In this document: piece by piece, positions 27,151-36,713 of the stretch | How the letters are laid out: every line of letters begins with the position of its first letter | Position numbering within the stretch: the first letter of the stretch is position 1 | DNA from: an uncultured Helicobacter sp. | Lineage (GTDB): Bacteria > Campylobacterota > Campylobacteria > Campylobacterales > Helicobacteraceae | Assembly: GCA_949299115.1 (NCBI GenBank) | Contig: CASFZH010000006.1 | Location: 1 to 64,000, forward strand | DNA length: 64,000 nt | Direction of reading: 5' to 3' | Program-made: the position numbers and the translations under genes | The notes under the pieces: model-generated | Database searches by the model: none | What the model saw: the letters and a program-made list of their open reading frames with translations, nothing else | Told to the model about the DNA's origin: nothing

Positions 27151-29862
27151 CTAAAATCGGTATCCTACTTCAAGCCAAAATTGTCTTCCCACCTCATAAA
27201 TTGGAATTGCCGTCGTACCTGCTTGGGTAGAATAAGCAACACTAGCAATAGCAATATTTTTTGCATCGAGTACATTGTAAATGTCAAGATTCACAAATAG
27301 TATATTTCTTGAATATAGCGGAATCTCAAACCCCAAGCGAATATCCCAAGTAAATGCCCATTTAATATTATATGGTCTAAAAGTATCAACGGTTTGCAAT
27401 ACTCCATCAATCACAAAACTATCTTTATCTGTTTCATTGGTTACACTTGCCATCGTTGTATATCCACTACGAAAGCGAAAAAAATTATTCCACAAAGCTT
27501 TGATTTTCCAAATGCTAAAAGTGTGAGTTGTAGTAAGTCTAAAGGTATAGGGGCGAACAAAGTTCTCTGCAGGTTTGTCGGCATAACGTATAAGAATGCC
27601 ATCATAACTTATCCATTGATTCGCCAACTCCGCATTTTCTAAAACCACACTATAATCCGCATAATTTCTTTTTATATTTGTCCAATCAAATGCAAAAAGA
27701 ATAGAGTTTTTGATTCCAAAAAACTCCAATGGGGTATCATGTTGCAATGCAATGGTAATCACATCTGTTTCGCTTCTACCCTCATTAGTATACACATAAT
27801 GTAAATCTTGCGTAAGTCCTGCTACATTAGATGTGCAATTAAGACTACTTAGACTTCCATTTGGTGCTTGGCACATTCTCCTAACCTCATCTCTGCCAAA
27901 TCTATGGATATATTTTGCATTAAGATTAAACATAAAAAATTTCTGCACAAATCCCACCATAAGCTCATCGGCATAAGGAATACGAAGTTGTTGAAAATTT
28001 GTGTCATTTTTATTCCTTGTAATGGCAGCATTTTCCCATGCGATATTTTCTGCACTTCTGTTTAAAGTAACCTGCAAGGCACTTCTTGCATCATAGAGGC
28101 GATAAGCAAAAAGATTTCTGCCATAATAACGATTTGCTCCAAAACTCACTTGCGTAACAAAATATTTCCCTCTATCCCAATTTTTCCATGGGGCTATAAA
28201 ATTCAAACTAAATCTTGGAGCAATAGCTACCTTATTCATATATGTATCATAATCTAACCGCAATCCAAAACGTGCATTAATGCTCCCATATTTCCCAATG
28301 TCAAACTTCATATCATCTTCTACATAAGAAGCTAAGGTGAAATTGTGAAGATTAATTTTTCCAGCTTCATAGAGAGTTATACGTGAGGCATATTGCCCCT
28401 GATTATCTCTCCATATATTTTGCAATGCCTGTGATAAATTTGTAATATCCACAATACCATTAGAACACCATATCAAATCTGTGCACGATCCACTCATAGG
28501 ACGGTTAAAACCAATATTGCCTATCATAGTATCTTCTAATCTCTCATAATATGCGTTTACATAACCTAATTCTATTCCTGTATTGAGATGATTTTCCCAA
28601 AATTTAATACTAAAAGATTCGAAATCTTGATGTATTTTTGTAGTAAAGGTGATTTGTTTACTGTCGACATTACCATAGCCGCCTTCGCTATTATTGCCAT
28701 TTGGATTCCAATTTTTATCCGTGCTATATCGCCAAATATACATATTAGTTGCAGAATTTGTGCGTGAATTGTCAAGATAATTAAAGTTTGCCTGTGTTGT
28801 AAGATTGCCTATCGCATTGTCCCAAAACGATTTTATACCAGCTTGATGACCCCCTGTAAGCATATCAAAATCCGAATTCCTTGTATTTACAATGAAATAA
28901 TTATTAAATTGTGGCATGTATGCATAGCTTGCTTCTAGTCGTATGCTCTCACCGATGTCATAGTGTCCTTTTACATAGAGATTGTAGCTTTGTCTTTTTT
29001 GCTCTTTACGAACAGAATCTAATGTTGAACTTATTTGTGTTGCTGCGTACGCATTTAATGGAATAAAACTTTGTGTTGTTATAAGGCTTGCGATTACTCC
29101 AGCATTATCATTCATCTTTGATTCAAAACTTGAACGAACGATGTGTTTTATAAAGTTAGGCTGATTGGAATCGCTAGTGGAATTTAAAAAATCATTAGCA
29201 TCTCCATAAATATGATAGCGTGTCAAGCTTATGGCATTTGTTTCGGCATTGCCTTGTGTAATTTGATAGCTTATTTTTGCTCCAAATTTTTTGGTTGCCT
29301 TTTTTGTATTTGCCTCCACCACACCACCAGTAAAACCACCATAAGCAGCTGAAATATTCGAATCTTGCACATTTATAGATTCTAAAAGAGAGGTGTCTAT
29401 ATTTAAGCCTTGACTTCTACCCGGTAATGCCGTTACGCCAACGGCATTATAATTACCGCCGCTAATGCTCGGGTCTAAATCATTATTCATATTAAATCCA
29501 TCAATTAAAAAATTATTTTGATAATAGAGTCCTCCACTAATGCTAATATTAGCTGGGTCTATTTCGCCCGGCGTTGTGCTTTGTAGCTGTGCATTATCAT
29601 ATTGCACGTTTGGTAAAATTCTAAGAATGCTTGTTATGTCGCCATTTCCTGTTGGATTAGATTCTATAATTATGTTATTTATAGTATTGTTGCTTTGGTA
29701 TTTAGAATCAAAAATTGCTTTATCAACAATATTCACTGCATTAAGTCTATATTGTTTAACATTGGAATCATTATGTTGCCTATTGCTGCCAGATTCCTCA
29801 TTAGAATTTGCATAATTAATACTTAATACTAAATAAAAAATAAAAAAATACTTATATTGCAT
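27151..29862 (-). CDS. TonB-dependent outer-membrane receptor
   Basis: A 903-residue gated beta-barrel that imports a scarce substrate, usually an iron complex, using TonB energy. Signal peptide at 1-19; a plug domain follows, with ITSILRILPNVQ, NISISGGLYYQNNFLIDGFN and ESINVQDSNISAAYGGFTGGVVEANTK, the standard plug motif ending. The rest is rich in alternating aromatic beta-strands, ending FWLEVGYRF with the terminal Phe used for barrel insertion. A Fur-like box overlaps the probable -10 upstream. It is the first gene of an operon with the di-heme peroxidase. The substrate cannot be told from the sequence. Confidence 0.9.
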   Translation of the reverse strand: MQYKYFFIFYLVLSINYANSNEESGSNRQHNDSNVKQYRLNAVNIVDKAIFDSKYQSNNTINNIIIESNPTGNGDITSILRILPNVQYDNAQLQSTTPGEIDPANISISGGLYYQNNFLIDGFNMNNDLDPSISGGNYNAVGVTALPGRSQGLNIDTSLLESINVQDSNISAAYGGFTGGVVEANTKKATKKFGAKISYQITQGNAETNAISLTRYHIYGDANDFLNSTSDSNQPNFIKHIVRSSFESKMNDNAGVIASLITTQSFIPLNAYAATQISSTLDSVRKEQKRQSYNLYVKGHYDIGESIRLEASYAYMPQFNNYFIVNTRNSDFDMLTGGHQAGIKSFWDNAIGNLTTQANFNYLDNSRTNSATNMYIWRYSTDKNWNPNGNNSEGGYGNVDSKQITFTTKIHQDFESFSIKFWENHLNTGIELGYVNAYYERLEDTMIGNIGFNRPMSGSCTDLIWCSNGIVDITNLSQALQNIWRDNQGQYASRITLYEAGKINLHNFTLASYVEDDMKFDIGKYGSINARFGLRLDYDTYMNKVAIAPRFSLNFIAPWKNWDRGKYFVTQVSFGANRYYGRNLFAYRLYDARSALQVTLNRSAENIAWENAAITRNKNDTNFQQLRIPYADELMVGFVQKFFMFNLNAKYIHRFGRDEVRRMCQAPNGSLSSLNCTSNVAGLTQDLHYVYTNEGRSETDVITIALQHDTPLEFFGIKNSILFAFDWTNIKRNYADYSVVLENAELANQWISYDGILIRYADKPAENFVRPYTFRLTTTHTFSIWKIKALWNNFFRFRSGYTTMASVTNETDKDSFVIDGVLQTVDTFRPYNIKWAFTWDIRLGFEIPLYSRNILFVNLDIYNVLDAKNIAIASVAYSTQAGTTAIPIYEVGRQFWLEVGYRF

Positions 29863-29917
29863 CTATTCACCAAATATAAAAATGATATATATATTTACTA
29901 TTTATATATTTTAATAT

Positions 29918-29932
29918 AGATAATTATTATAC
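29918..29932 (-). promoter_or_regulatory. Fur-like box overlapping the receptor promoter
   Basis: AGATAATTATTATAC contains an 11-base perfect palindrome (ATAATTATTAT) fitting the core of the 7-1-7 Fur motif TAATAATnATTATTA reported for Helicobacter. On the minus strand it includes TATAAT, a good -10, about 55 bases upstream of the receptor start, so Fur binding would block transcription. AT-rich surroundings make chance matches easier. Confidence 0.5.
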
Positions 29933-30007
29933 AAAAAAAATCACCAAAAAAGTATAATTCTCATAAATATTGCATATAATGGCATACTAAAATATCAAAG
30001 GATATTA

Positions 30008-30877
30008 ATGAGTTTTATTATTTTTTTAAGTCCCAGTGAAGATAAAAATATCACACAACATGATATGTCATCAGAATCTCTGCTTCATCATCCATCGCAA
30101 GATTCATCTTGTCTAGAATCATATCATATTGTTAATCCCCATACATCTACCACTTTCTTGCAATCTTTATGGCAAGGTGATATAATGTATCATCATAGAA
30201 ATAATATCAATGCAATTTACAAAGAAGCTGTAAAAAAGATTCTTACGACCAATGATAAAACATTATTATTCGAGATTTATGGGGCAAAAAACTTTAATGC
30301 AAAAAATGAATTTGAATTAAATATAGCCTACCAACAACGTGATACTATGGCTGCCATTGAACGATATTGTGGCGTTGCTTTTAATGGATTGGATTTTATT
30401 TCATTGAGTGGTGATTCTAGGGAGTTTATTCTGCAATATGTTTATATTTTTAGCAATCTTTTTGGAGTGATTGCTGCCCACGACAATATTCCATTTTATA
30501 AACTAAAACAAAATACAAAATATACTCCTCTTAGCCTCATGTCGGTTTATAAACCGTTTGTGCCAATCTTAGAATCATTCTTGCAAAAATATGATTTTGT
30601 AATTGACTTGCGAGCAGGAATATATACAAAAATTTTTATGCCGAAACAAAGAAGATTCTTTTTTGAATTTCAAAAAAATGGAAAAACAATAAGCCATTAT
30701 GCAAAACTATATCGTGGAAAAATGCTTAATCTTATCAGTAAAAATACACAATTTTCAAATTACAATTTTCACGAAGCATTGGAGTTTTTTCAACATATTA
30801 ATGACAATAAAATGATGTTTTGTAATTCTACAGAATGTGCTAATACAATAATATTGCGATATGAGATACAAGAATAA
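30008..30877 (+). CDS. yaaA: YaaA (DUF328/UPF0246) family peroxide-stress protein
   Basis: A 289-residue cytoplasmic protein. It starts with the family motif FLSPSEDK and continues with AAIERYCGVAFNGLDF, then FSNLFGVIAAHDNIPFYKLK and a C-terminal VIDLRAGIYTKIF. In E. coli YaaA lowers free iron during hydrogen peroxide stress and binds DNA. The gene is divergent from the TonB receptor/peroxidase operon with about 145 bases between, so it completes an iron and peroxide cluster. AAAGGA stands five bases before the ATG. Confidence 0.8.
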   Translation: MSFIIFLSPSEDKNITQHDMSSESLLHHPSQDSSCLESYHIVNPHTSTTFLQSLWQGDIMYHHRNNINAIYKEAVKKILTTNDKTLLFEIYGAKNFNAKNEFELNIAYQQRDTMAAIERYCGVAFNGLDFISLSGDSREFILQYVYIFSNLFGVIAAHDNIPFYKLKQNTKYTPLSLMSVYKPFVPILESFLQKYDFVIDLRAGIYTKIFMPKQRRFFFEFQKNGKTISHYAKLYRGKMLNLISKNTQFSNYNFHEALEFFQHINDNKMMFCNSTECANTIILRYEIQE

Positions 30878-31049
30878 TCGTACTCTTTTATAAGAACTAT
30901 CCTAAGATTTATTTGGATTCGTAACCTTTTAAAAATAATGGCATTGACACATAGTAATCCAAAGATTAGAATACAGTCTAAGAAACTATACAAAATTTGT
31001 CTAAAACTATCTTTTTATATTACAATTAATTCTTTGTTTAGGAGCATGC

Positions 31050-31763
31050 GTGTTATTGCTATTATTTGTAATTTGTGGAATCACCATATATTGTGGCAAC
31101 ATAGTATTTGATACTGTGAAATGTACTACAATGCGAAAATATTTAATGATGAAATATGGCAGTGTATGTATTATATTGTGTTTTATGTGTATGCCATTGT
31201 TTGATGAATATTCCATTATTGTGTATCTTTATTCTTTTTTTGATTCTCCAAGTATACTTTGCGTATGGCTTGCTATACTTTTGGCAAGTCAATATATAAG
31301 TCGTGATTATATGATTGCCAAATATAATCGCAATATGGTGTTTCCATACAAATACAACCAACTACCGACTTGTGATAACATTGCAACATGCTGTTTTGAT
31401 AATTTATGTTATAAATGGCAAAATTCACACTTTTTTACCATTTCGCATTTTTGGTCATTTGTTGTATTAATATGGTATGGTTTTATTGTATATGGCAACA
31501 CTTTTGGTTTGTTGCATTTTGACTTGTATCATGCAAATATTTGGATTCATGCTATTTTTACATTTGTTTTTGCGGCTATTATTTTTGTCATAGATAAAAG
31601 TTTTGGTATAGTCATTTTATTAAGTCTTGTTGTATTTGCCTGCAGCACAAATACTGATATGAGTATTTTTGAAATTATCATTTGCCCATATTTGTGGGTT
31701 TTTAGTATATTCTTTGTGGTTACAAAAATATGTATTTGTATTTATAAGTTTTTGATATGGTAA
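31050..31763 (+). CDS. Membrane protein of unknown function
   Basis: A 237-residue protein with about six to seven hydrophobic segments, spread from residue 1 to the C-terminus, and an unusually high number of cysteines (for example CDNIATCCFDNLCY). The GTG start at 31050 is chosen because AGGAG lies five bases upstream. No family recognised. It lies about 170 bases after yaaA in the same direction. Confidence 0.55.
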   Translation: MLLLLFVICGITIYCGNIVFDTVKCTTMRKYLMMKYGSVCIILCFMCMPLFDEYSIIVYLYSFFDSPSILCVWLAILLASQYISRDYMIAKYNRNMVFPYKYNQLPTCDNIATCCFDNLCYKWQNSHFFTISHFWSFVVLIWYGFIVYGNTFGLLHFDLYHANIWIHAIFTFVFAAIIFVIDKSFGIVILLSLVVFACSTNTDMSIFEIIICPYLWVFSIFFVVTKICICIYKFLIW

Positions 31764-32086
31764 TCATATAGCGATATTTGGAATACATATTGCTTGTAGC
31801 TTTTTGTAAGCAGTGTGTCTATAATTTTATAGATTGCTTCTTATGTTAATTTTTGTTGTTTCTAGTTTTTTGAGTTTTAGGCTTGAAAAATAATAATATG
31901 TGTGCTTGGCTTTCGCATTCATATTTTGGTTATCAGCTTGAAATGTGCTCTATTAGTTTTTATGTTAGTTTTCCTTGTGTTTCCCAAAATTTTTGGGTCC
32001 AACATCTTGGTATGAATTTATATTGTTTTGTGTATTTAGGTGCAAGCAAGTATGCAATACAATATAAATAGCTAAGGTAGCAAACG
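31764..32086. other. Intergenic region without supported gene
   Basis: About 320 bases. A 62-codon frame (31883-32071) is present but has no ribosome site and reads as a random hydrophobic and Cys/Phe-rich mix, so it is not called. Confidence 0.5.
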
Positions 32087-32452
32087 ATGAAAAATATAGA
32101 AGATTATAAGGAAGATGAATTGTTGAATAAAATTACAGGATTGTACCATATCGTTACTGCCTTAGCTCCAATTCTTATAAAGAAATTTTGGAATCCAATA
32201 AAGTTAACAAAAATTGCTACACTTGGTTTGCAATTAAAAAAAATACTTGCACAATTTGATGCTACACAATCGCAAAGAGAAAAAATTGATTTAGGTATAT
32301 TGGCATTACAACGTATTCTGCAATTTAGAAAAGAGAATCCAGAGCAATTTAATGAAATCATTGATTCTCTTGATGAAATAGTGCAACAATATCAGCTTGA
32401 TTCTAATGCAACAAATATAAAGAATGCTATCGATGCAATACTAAAAGATTAA
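32087..32452 (+). CDS. Small conserved-looking hypothetical protein
   Basis: A 121-residue, probably all-helical soluble protein with a basic central section and acidic ends (NIEDYKEDELLNKITGLY at the start, LDEIVQQYQLD late). AAGG lies upstream of the ATG. It is followed 80 bases later by maf, so it may be co-transcribed. No family recognised. Confidence 0.55.
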   Translation: MKNIEDYKEDELLNKITGLYHIVTALAPILIKKFWNPIKLTKIATLGLQLKKILAQFDATQSQREKIDLGILALQRILQFRKENPEQFNEIIDSLDEIVQQYQLDSNATNIKNAIDAILKD

Positions 32453-32532
32453 AGATTTCATATTTCAACATATCTCAAATTGTTTTTATATTTAGCTTTA
32501 TTTGCATTAGTAATTCATACAAAGAGGTCAAA

Positions 32533-34584
32533 ATGGCAAAGAAGAAGATTATCAAACAAACAGATGACAAGGAGTTATCACAATCACTAGGGAATTTTGT
32601 AGAGAATTTAGACGATATTCGGGCTCAAACACAAATCAATGAGAATTCAATTTATCAAAAGAATCTTCATGCTTTAAGCTATCGCGATCCTTTGCTATTT
32701 TATAATTTGCTTGGTATTGAAACAAATGTGAATTACGAAGTTTTTATGGGTAGCGATAGTGCAAATTTTAATATCATAGATATTGTTAATAACACCCCAT
32801 TGTATAGCGGTGATCCATTACAAGAAAATCTTGCTTGTTTGGATAAATATGAAATATATCGTTATTATCCTTATTTGTATTGTTATGGATTAGGGAATGG
32901 AATCTTATATTCTATGATGCTTGGCAATGAGGTTTTAAAACGTATCGTTGTTATTGAACCAGAGCTGGAAATTATTTACATCGTATTGAATCTCATTGAT
33001 TTTAGTGAAGATATTTTTAATAATCGGCTTATTCTGTTGCATTCCCCATCGTGCAATTATCATATGATTAATTCTTTGTTTGATATGGATAAATTTTCAA
33101 AAGTGTATTCTAAAGTATATGATTTGCTAGTGCCAAACATCTATTATGAGAAATATCAAGATGAGATTATACGTATTAATAAAGACTTTGTGTCAGCCAT
33201 TGAGCATAATGTAGTAAGTGTTGGGAATGATACACGTGACGCTATTATTGGAATCAAACAACACATTGAGAATATGAAGTACTCCCTTTTTTCACCATCC
33301 CTTGTTGAGATTCACAAAAAATTAAAAGGTAGAGATACGGCAATAATCATAGCAACAGGACCAAGCCTTTATAAACAACTTGACCAGCTTAAAAAGATTG
33401 CCCCTTATGCTACTTTATTTTGCATTGATGCAAGTTTTCCCATTCTTTATAAACATGGTATAAAACCAGATATCGTTTTTTCATTAGAACGTGTGAAAGA
33501 AAGTGCAAAATTTTATACTGATACACCAAAAGAAGCTCAAGAAGGTGTTATTTTTTCACTTACTTCTATTGTGCATGAAGATACTATACAGGCTATCACA
33601 AATGGAGTGCGGCAATTTAGCTTTCGTCCATTTGGTTATACTACTTTGTTTAATTTTCATGAGTATGGCTATTTGGGTATTGGTATGAGTGCTGCCAATA
33701 TGGCATATGAACTTGTCGTGCATTCACAATTTAAACGATGTATTATAATTGGACAAGATTTAGCTTTTGGAGAAGATGGCACATCACATTCTAAAGGTGC
33801 GGTATATGGAGAGAATGAAATTAAACCAAAAAAACAGAAAATTTTTGTTGAAAAATATGGTGGTGGTGGAGTTGTTGAAAGCACCGAAGTGTGGAAATTA
33901 TTTCTTAATTTCTATGAAAAAGATATTACCAATACACCCTATAAAATCGAGGTTATTAATGCTACAGAAGGTGGGGCAAGAATAAAGGGTACAATTGAAA
34001 TGCCTTTTACAGAAGCATGCAAATTGATTCCAAAAATTAAGAAAAAACCTATTATCCTAAGGTCTCCAAGCAAAGTTATATCAAATAAAAATCTCAAAAA
34101 AGCAATAGAAGTTTGTAAAAATTGGATTGACTACGGTGAAATGCAGCAAGAGAAAGTTGAGGGAGTATTTTTAGAACTTGTAGAGTTTTTACAAGAGATT
34201 GAAGAACTCAATAGGAATAATGAATTAGAAAAATTTAATTTTGCAACGATGGATAAGCTTGTAGATTCTATTGATGAAATAAAAGACATGTTTAATTCAC
34301 GCGTATTCCATGATTATTTTACAGATGCTTTGCAGTCTTACATATTTCATCAAGAATTAGATATTGCACAATTATTGGTGCGACCAATAAAAAATGATGA
34401 TGACAAGAAAGCGAAAGAACTAGAATGGTTATATTGTCATAGATATTGGCTCTTTAGTTTAGCTGGTGGCATAGACACAGTAGTAACAGTTGTGCGTCAA
34501 GCATTGGAATATCTTACAGGTAAAAAGTATGTTAGTCAAAAAGATAAGGAAAAAGAAAAAGGGAATTCAAAAAACAATACATAA
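32533..34584 (+). CDS. maf: Maf-family motility accessory factor (DUF115) / flagellin nonulosonate transferase
   Basis: A 683-residue cytoplasmic protein of the MAF_flag10 (DUF115) family. The signature core is at about 270-440: IIIATGPSL, then LFCIDASFPILYKHGIKPDIVFSLER, YLGIGMSAANMAYEL and RCIIIGQDLAFGEDGTSHS. Maf proteins transfer pseudaminic or legionaminic acid onto Ser/Thr of flagellin before export and are required for motility in Helicobacter and Campylobacter. The C-terminal 200 residues are helical and charged. No nonulosonate synthesis gene is in the window. Confidence 0.88.
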   Translation: MAKKKIIKQTDDKELSQSLGNFVENLDDIRAQTQINENSIYQKNLHALSYRDPLLFYNLLGIETNVNYEVFMGSDSANFNIIDIVNNTPLYSGDPLQENLACLDKYEIYRYYPYLYCYGLGNGILYSMMLGNEVLKRIVVIEPELEIIYIVLNLIDFSEDIFNNRLILLHSPSCNYHMINSLFDMDKFSKVYSKVYDLLVPNIYYEKYQDEIIRINKDFVSAIEHNVVSVGNDTRDAIIGIKQHIENMKYSLFSPSLVEIHKKLKGRDTAIIIATGPSLYKQLDQLKKIAPYATLFCIDASFPILYKHGIKPDIVFSLERVKESAKFYTDTPKEAQEGVIFSLTSIVHEDTIQAITNGVRQFSFRPFGYTTLFNFHEYGYLGIGMSAANMAYELVVHSQFKRCIIIGQDLAFGEDGTSHSKGAVYGENEIKPKKQKIFVEKYGGGGVVESTEVWKLFLNFYEKDITNTPYKIEVINATEGGARIKGTIEMPFTEACKLIPKIKKKPIILRSPSKVISNKNLKKAIEVCKNWIDYGEMQQEKVEGVFLELVEFLQEIEELNRNNELEKFNFATMDKLVDSIDEIKDMFNSRVFHDYFTDALQSYIFHQELDIAQLLVRPIKNDDDKKAKELEWLYCHRYWLFSLAGGIDTVVTVVRQALEYLTGKKYVSQKDKEKEKGNSKNNT

Positions 34585-34696
34585 TTACCTTAATCATTTA
34601 GTATTACATTAATCATTTAGTTTTAATGACTTTAGTACTTTTATGGTAATTTTAAGCTTTTTTTAATTTTTTCATTGTATAATTATAGACTTTTAT

Positions 34697-34772
34697 GGCT
34701 CGATAGCTCAGTCGGTAGAGCAAAGGACTGAAAATCCTTGTGTCGGCAGTTCGATTCTGCCTCGAGCCACCA
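34697..34772 (+). tRNA. tRNA-Phe (anticodon GAA)
   Basis: A full cloverleaf: acceptor GGCTCGA pairs with TCGAGCC, D-arm TAGCTCAGTCGGTAGAGCA, anticodon stem-loop with CTGAAAA (anticodon GAA), T-arm ending TTCGATTC, and an encoded CCA. It lies 110 bases after maf. Confidence 0.97.
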
Positions 34773-35048
34773 TGTTTAGACTCCATGCAATCAAAAGATT
34801 GCAATACAAAAATTATCTTAATTTATACTTTTATTGAATATTCAAGCAATTTTTACAAAATAATCTACAGAATCATTATATTCTAATGTATCGTAACTAC
34901 TAAGTCGCGTAGTTAATTTAGTTTTTTTGTACATGAATACACTTTTGCCTTTATAGTTTGGTGTTATTGATAAATTTTTTATTGTCACACATTTTTTTGG
35001 TATTTTGGATATTTGGTAATAAATATAATCTTAAAAGCAAATATTCTA

Positions 35049-35705
35049 TCATTTTATGCCCAACTCATTAAATTCTCTATATCTATCACAGCCAGATTGA
35101 TAGCCATAATCACAAGCTTTTCCATAATATTCTTTTGCAATCGATTCGTGATTTTTAATATCCATCTTATTATGATAGATAACACCTAAATTATAGCAGC
35201 CTAAAGCATCTTTGCCACTACAAGCTTGTTTATAAAAACCGCTTTCTTTATCAATACTTTGGCGTACACCTTCACCGTTACCATATAAAATACCTAAACC
35301 GTAACAACTCGGACTATATTTCTGTTTGCATGACATCTCATAGTATTGTCTAGCACGAAAATAATCTTTTAAATAAAAATAATACATATCAGCAACATTG
35401 CCACAACTTGCTATGTTGCCGGATCCGCATGATTTTTCAAAATAAGGCAATGCCTCATCATACCGACCTGCAAGCGTATAAATCATTCCTACTGTATCAC
35501 ATTGTTCGTTATAACAGTTTTGTGCAGAGACCAGCCCATTGTTAATGAGGAAATCGCAAGCATTAACATTGTTTTGCATACAAAAGTTATATGTGTATTG
35601 CCATTCTTCTTGAGTTAAAGGGCCATAAATTTCTGCATAAATATCAGAAAAAAAACCTAAGAAAGCTATACAAAATCTTAAAATATATACTTTAATGTGT
35701 TGCAA
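35049..35705 (-). CDS. Hcp-type Sel1-like repeat, cysteine-rich secreted protein
   Basis: A 218-residue protein with a signal peptide (to about residue 24) and four to five Sel1-like repeats of about 36 residues, each carrying a cysteine pair, for example YFEKSCGSGNIASCGNVADMYY, YYEMSCKQKYSPSCYGLGILYGNGEGV and FYKQACSGKDALGCYNLGVIYHN. This is the Helicobacter cysteine-rich protein (Hcp) pattern, in which paired cysteines form disulfides across each helix pair. Hcp proteins are secreted and immunogenic; the old beta-lactamase label is doubtful. Confidence 0.88.
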   Translation of the reverse strand: MQHIKVYILRFCIAFLGFFSDIYAEIYGPLTQEEWQYTYNFCMQNNVNACDFLINNGLVSAQNCYNEQCDTVGMIYTLAGRYDEALPYFEKSCGSGNIASCGNVADMYYFYLKDYFRARQYYEMSCKQKYSPSCYGLGILYGNGEGVRQSIDKESGFYKQACSGKDALGCYNLGVIYHNKMDIKNHESIAKEYYGKACDYGYQSGCDRYREFNELGIK

Positions 35706-36560
35706 TGCTCATCTCCATAAATTCTATATTAATTTTAGTTACGGGAGCCTTTTGGAATCTTTCATGTAATCAGGCAAGACAAAAGATTGTGTGGCAAATC
35801 ATAACGTAAAATGTTAAGCAATACATAATCGGTTTTCTATGTAATATTTTAAACATCGTTTAAAAAGGGCAATACTAAAATTGAGCAAACTCCTGCAAGA
35901 TTTGATAAAAAATCAGAAATGATAAAATTATTATATATTATTTTTATTTTTTGAATTTATTAAGACTGGTTTTATTAGATAATTAGTGATAGTGTGATTT
36001 ATTGTAAATTATAAGGTTGTGTTTGGATTTTGACAAAAGATTCAAAAGTTATCACAAAGAATCATTAAATCCAAGCATACCTTAACCAATGTTTTTTGTT
36101 GATTCACTGTTTATATTTATATATCGCGTGTAAAATTGAAACAAAATAAAGCTCAAAAATTGTGATAATGTTAGAAATGAAAGAAGGCATCAAAATAAAA
36201 TATACATTAAAATTTCTCAAAGTAGCCATGAATACATAATAATTATCCCAAATTACGATAATAAATAAAATTATTTTGGTATAAAATTATAATTTTTGTC
36301 ATTGATATTTTTGGTTAGCTTTCTCTTTTTGTTGTCTATGGTTTGGTGAGACATGCTGGTACTTTTTTAGAATCTAGAATTATGGAATCTAGACTTTGAT
36401 AAAAAATGTCATTTTATCATATGCATCAAGTACCATTTTGCATTATTACAATCTGCCATTACAATGTATAGCGGAATCAGAGATATAAAAAATCTTAAAT
36501 ATTGCACTAAAGCCATATATTGTCAATTTTAAATGTTTTTACATGCAAAGAGCATTGATA

Positions 36561-36576
36561 TGGAATATTCTTTGCA
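36561..36576 (+). promoter_or_regulatory. Possible sigma54 promoter ahead of flhG
   Basis: TGGAATATTCTTTGCA has GG (36562-36563) and GC (36574-36575) ten bases apart and the TTGCA -12 form. It is 140 bases before flhG. The -24 half (TGGAAT) is weaker than in the flgP, flaB and flgG promoters, so this is tentative. Confidence 0.45.
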
Positions 36577-36619
36577 TAATCTGTAGCTAGACTACTATTG
36601 GCTTAAAAATGGACTGATG

Positions 36620-36650
36620 TTTTAGCAAAAAATACGATTTTTTGCTAAAA
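36620..36650. promoter_or_regulatory. Perfect 14-bp inverted repeat upstream of flhG
   Basis: TTTTAGCAAAAAAT and its exact reverse complement ATTTTTTGCTAAAA are separated by ACG. The element ends about 64 bases before the flhG start and lies inside the leader expected from the upstream promoter. It could be an operator for a dimeric regulator or an RNA hairpin. Confidence 0.7.
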
Positions 36651-36713
36651 TTCTAGATATATTAAAATTTGAGCAAGAGTATTCCTAGATACCTAACGCA
36701 AGGTTAAGATTTA

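Larger units (their letters stand above)
35706..36713. other. Long non-coding region upstream of flhG
   Basis: About 1 kb with no credible ORF on either strand. In H. pylori this is the place of flhF, yet no flhF-like GTPase motif is readable. It holds a sigma54-like promoter and a 14-bp perfect inverted repeat near its right end. Confidence 0.6.

Noticed and set aside
31883-32071. 62-codon frame upstream of the hypothetical protein at 32087
   Set aside because: No ribosome site; residue mix (Cys, Phe, Tyr, Ser) typical of translated AT-rich non-coding DNA.
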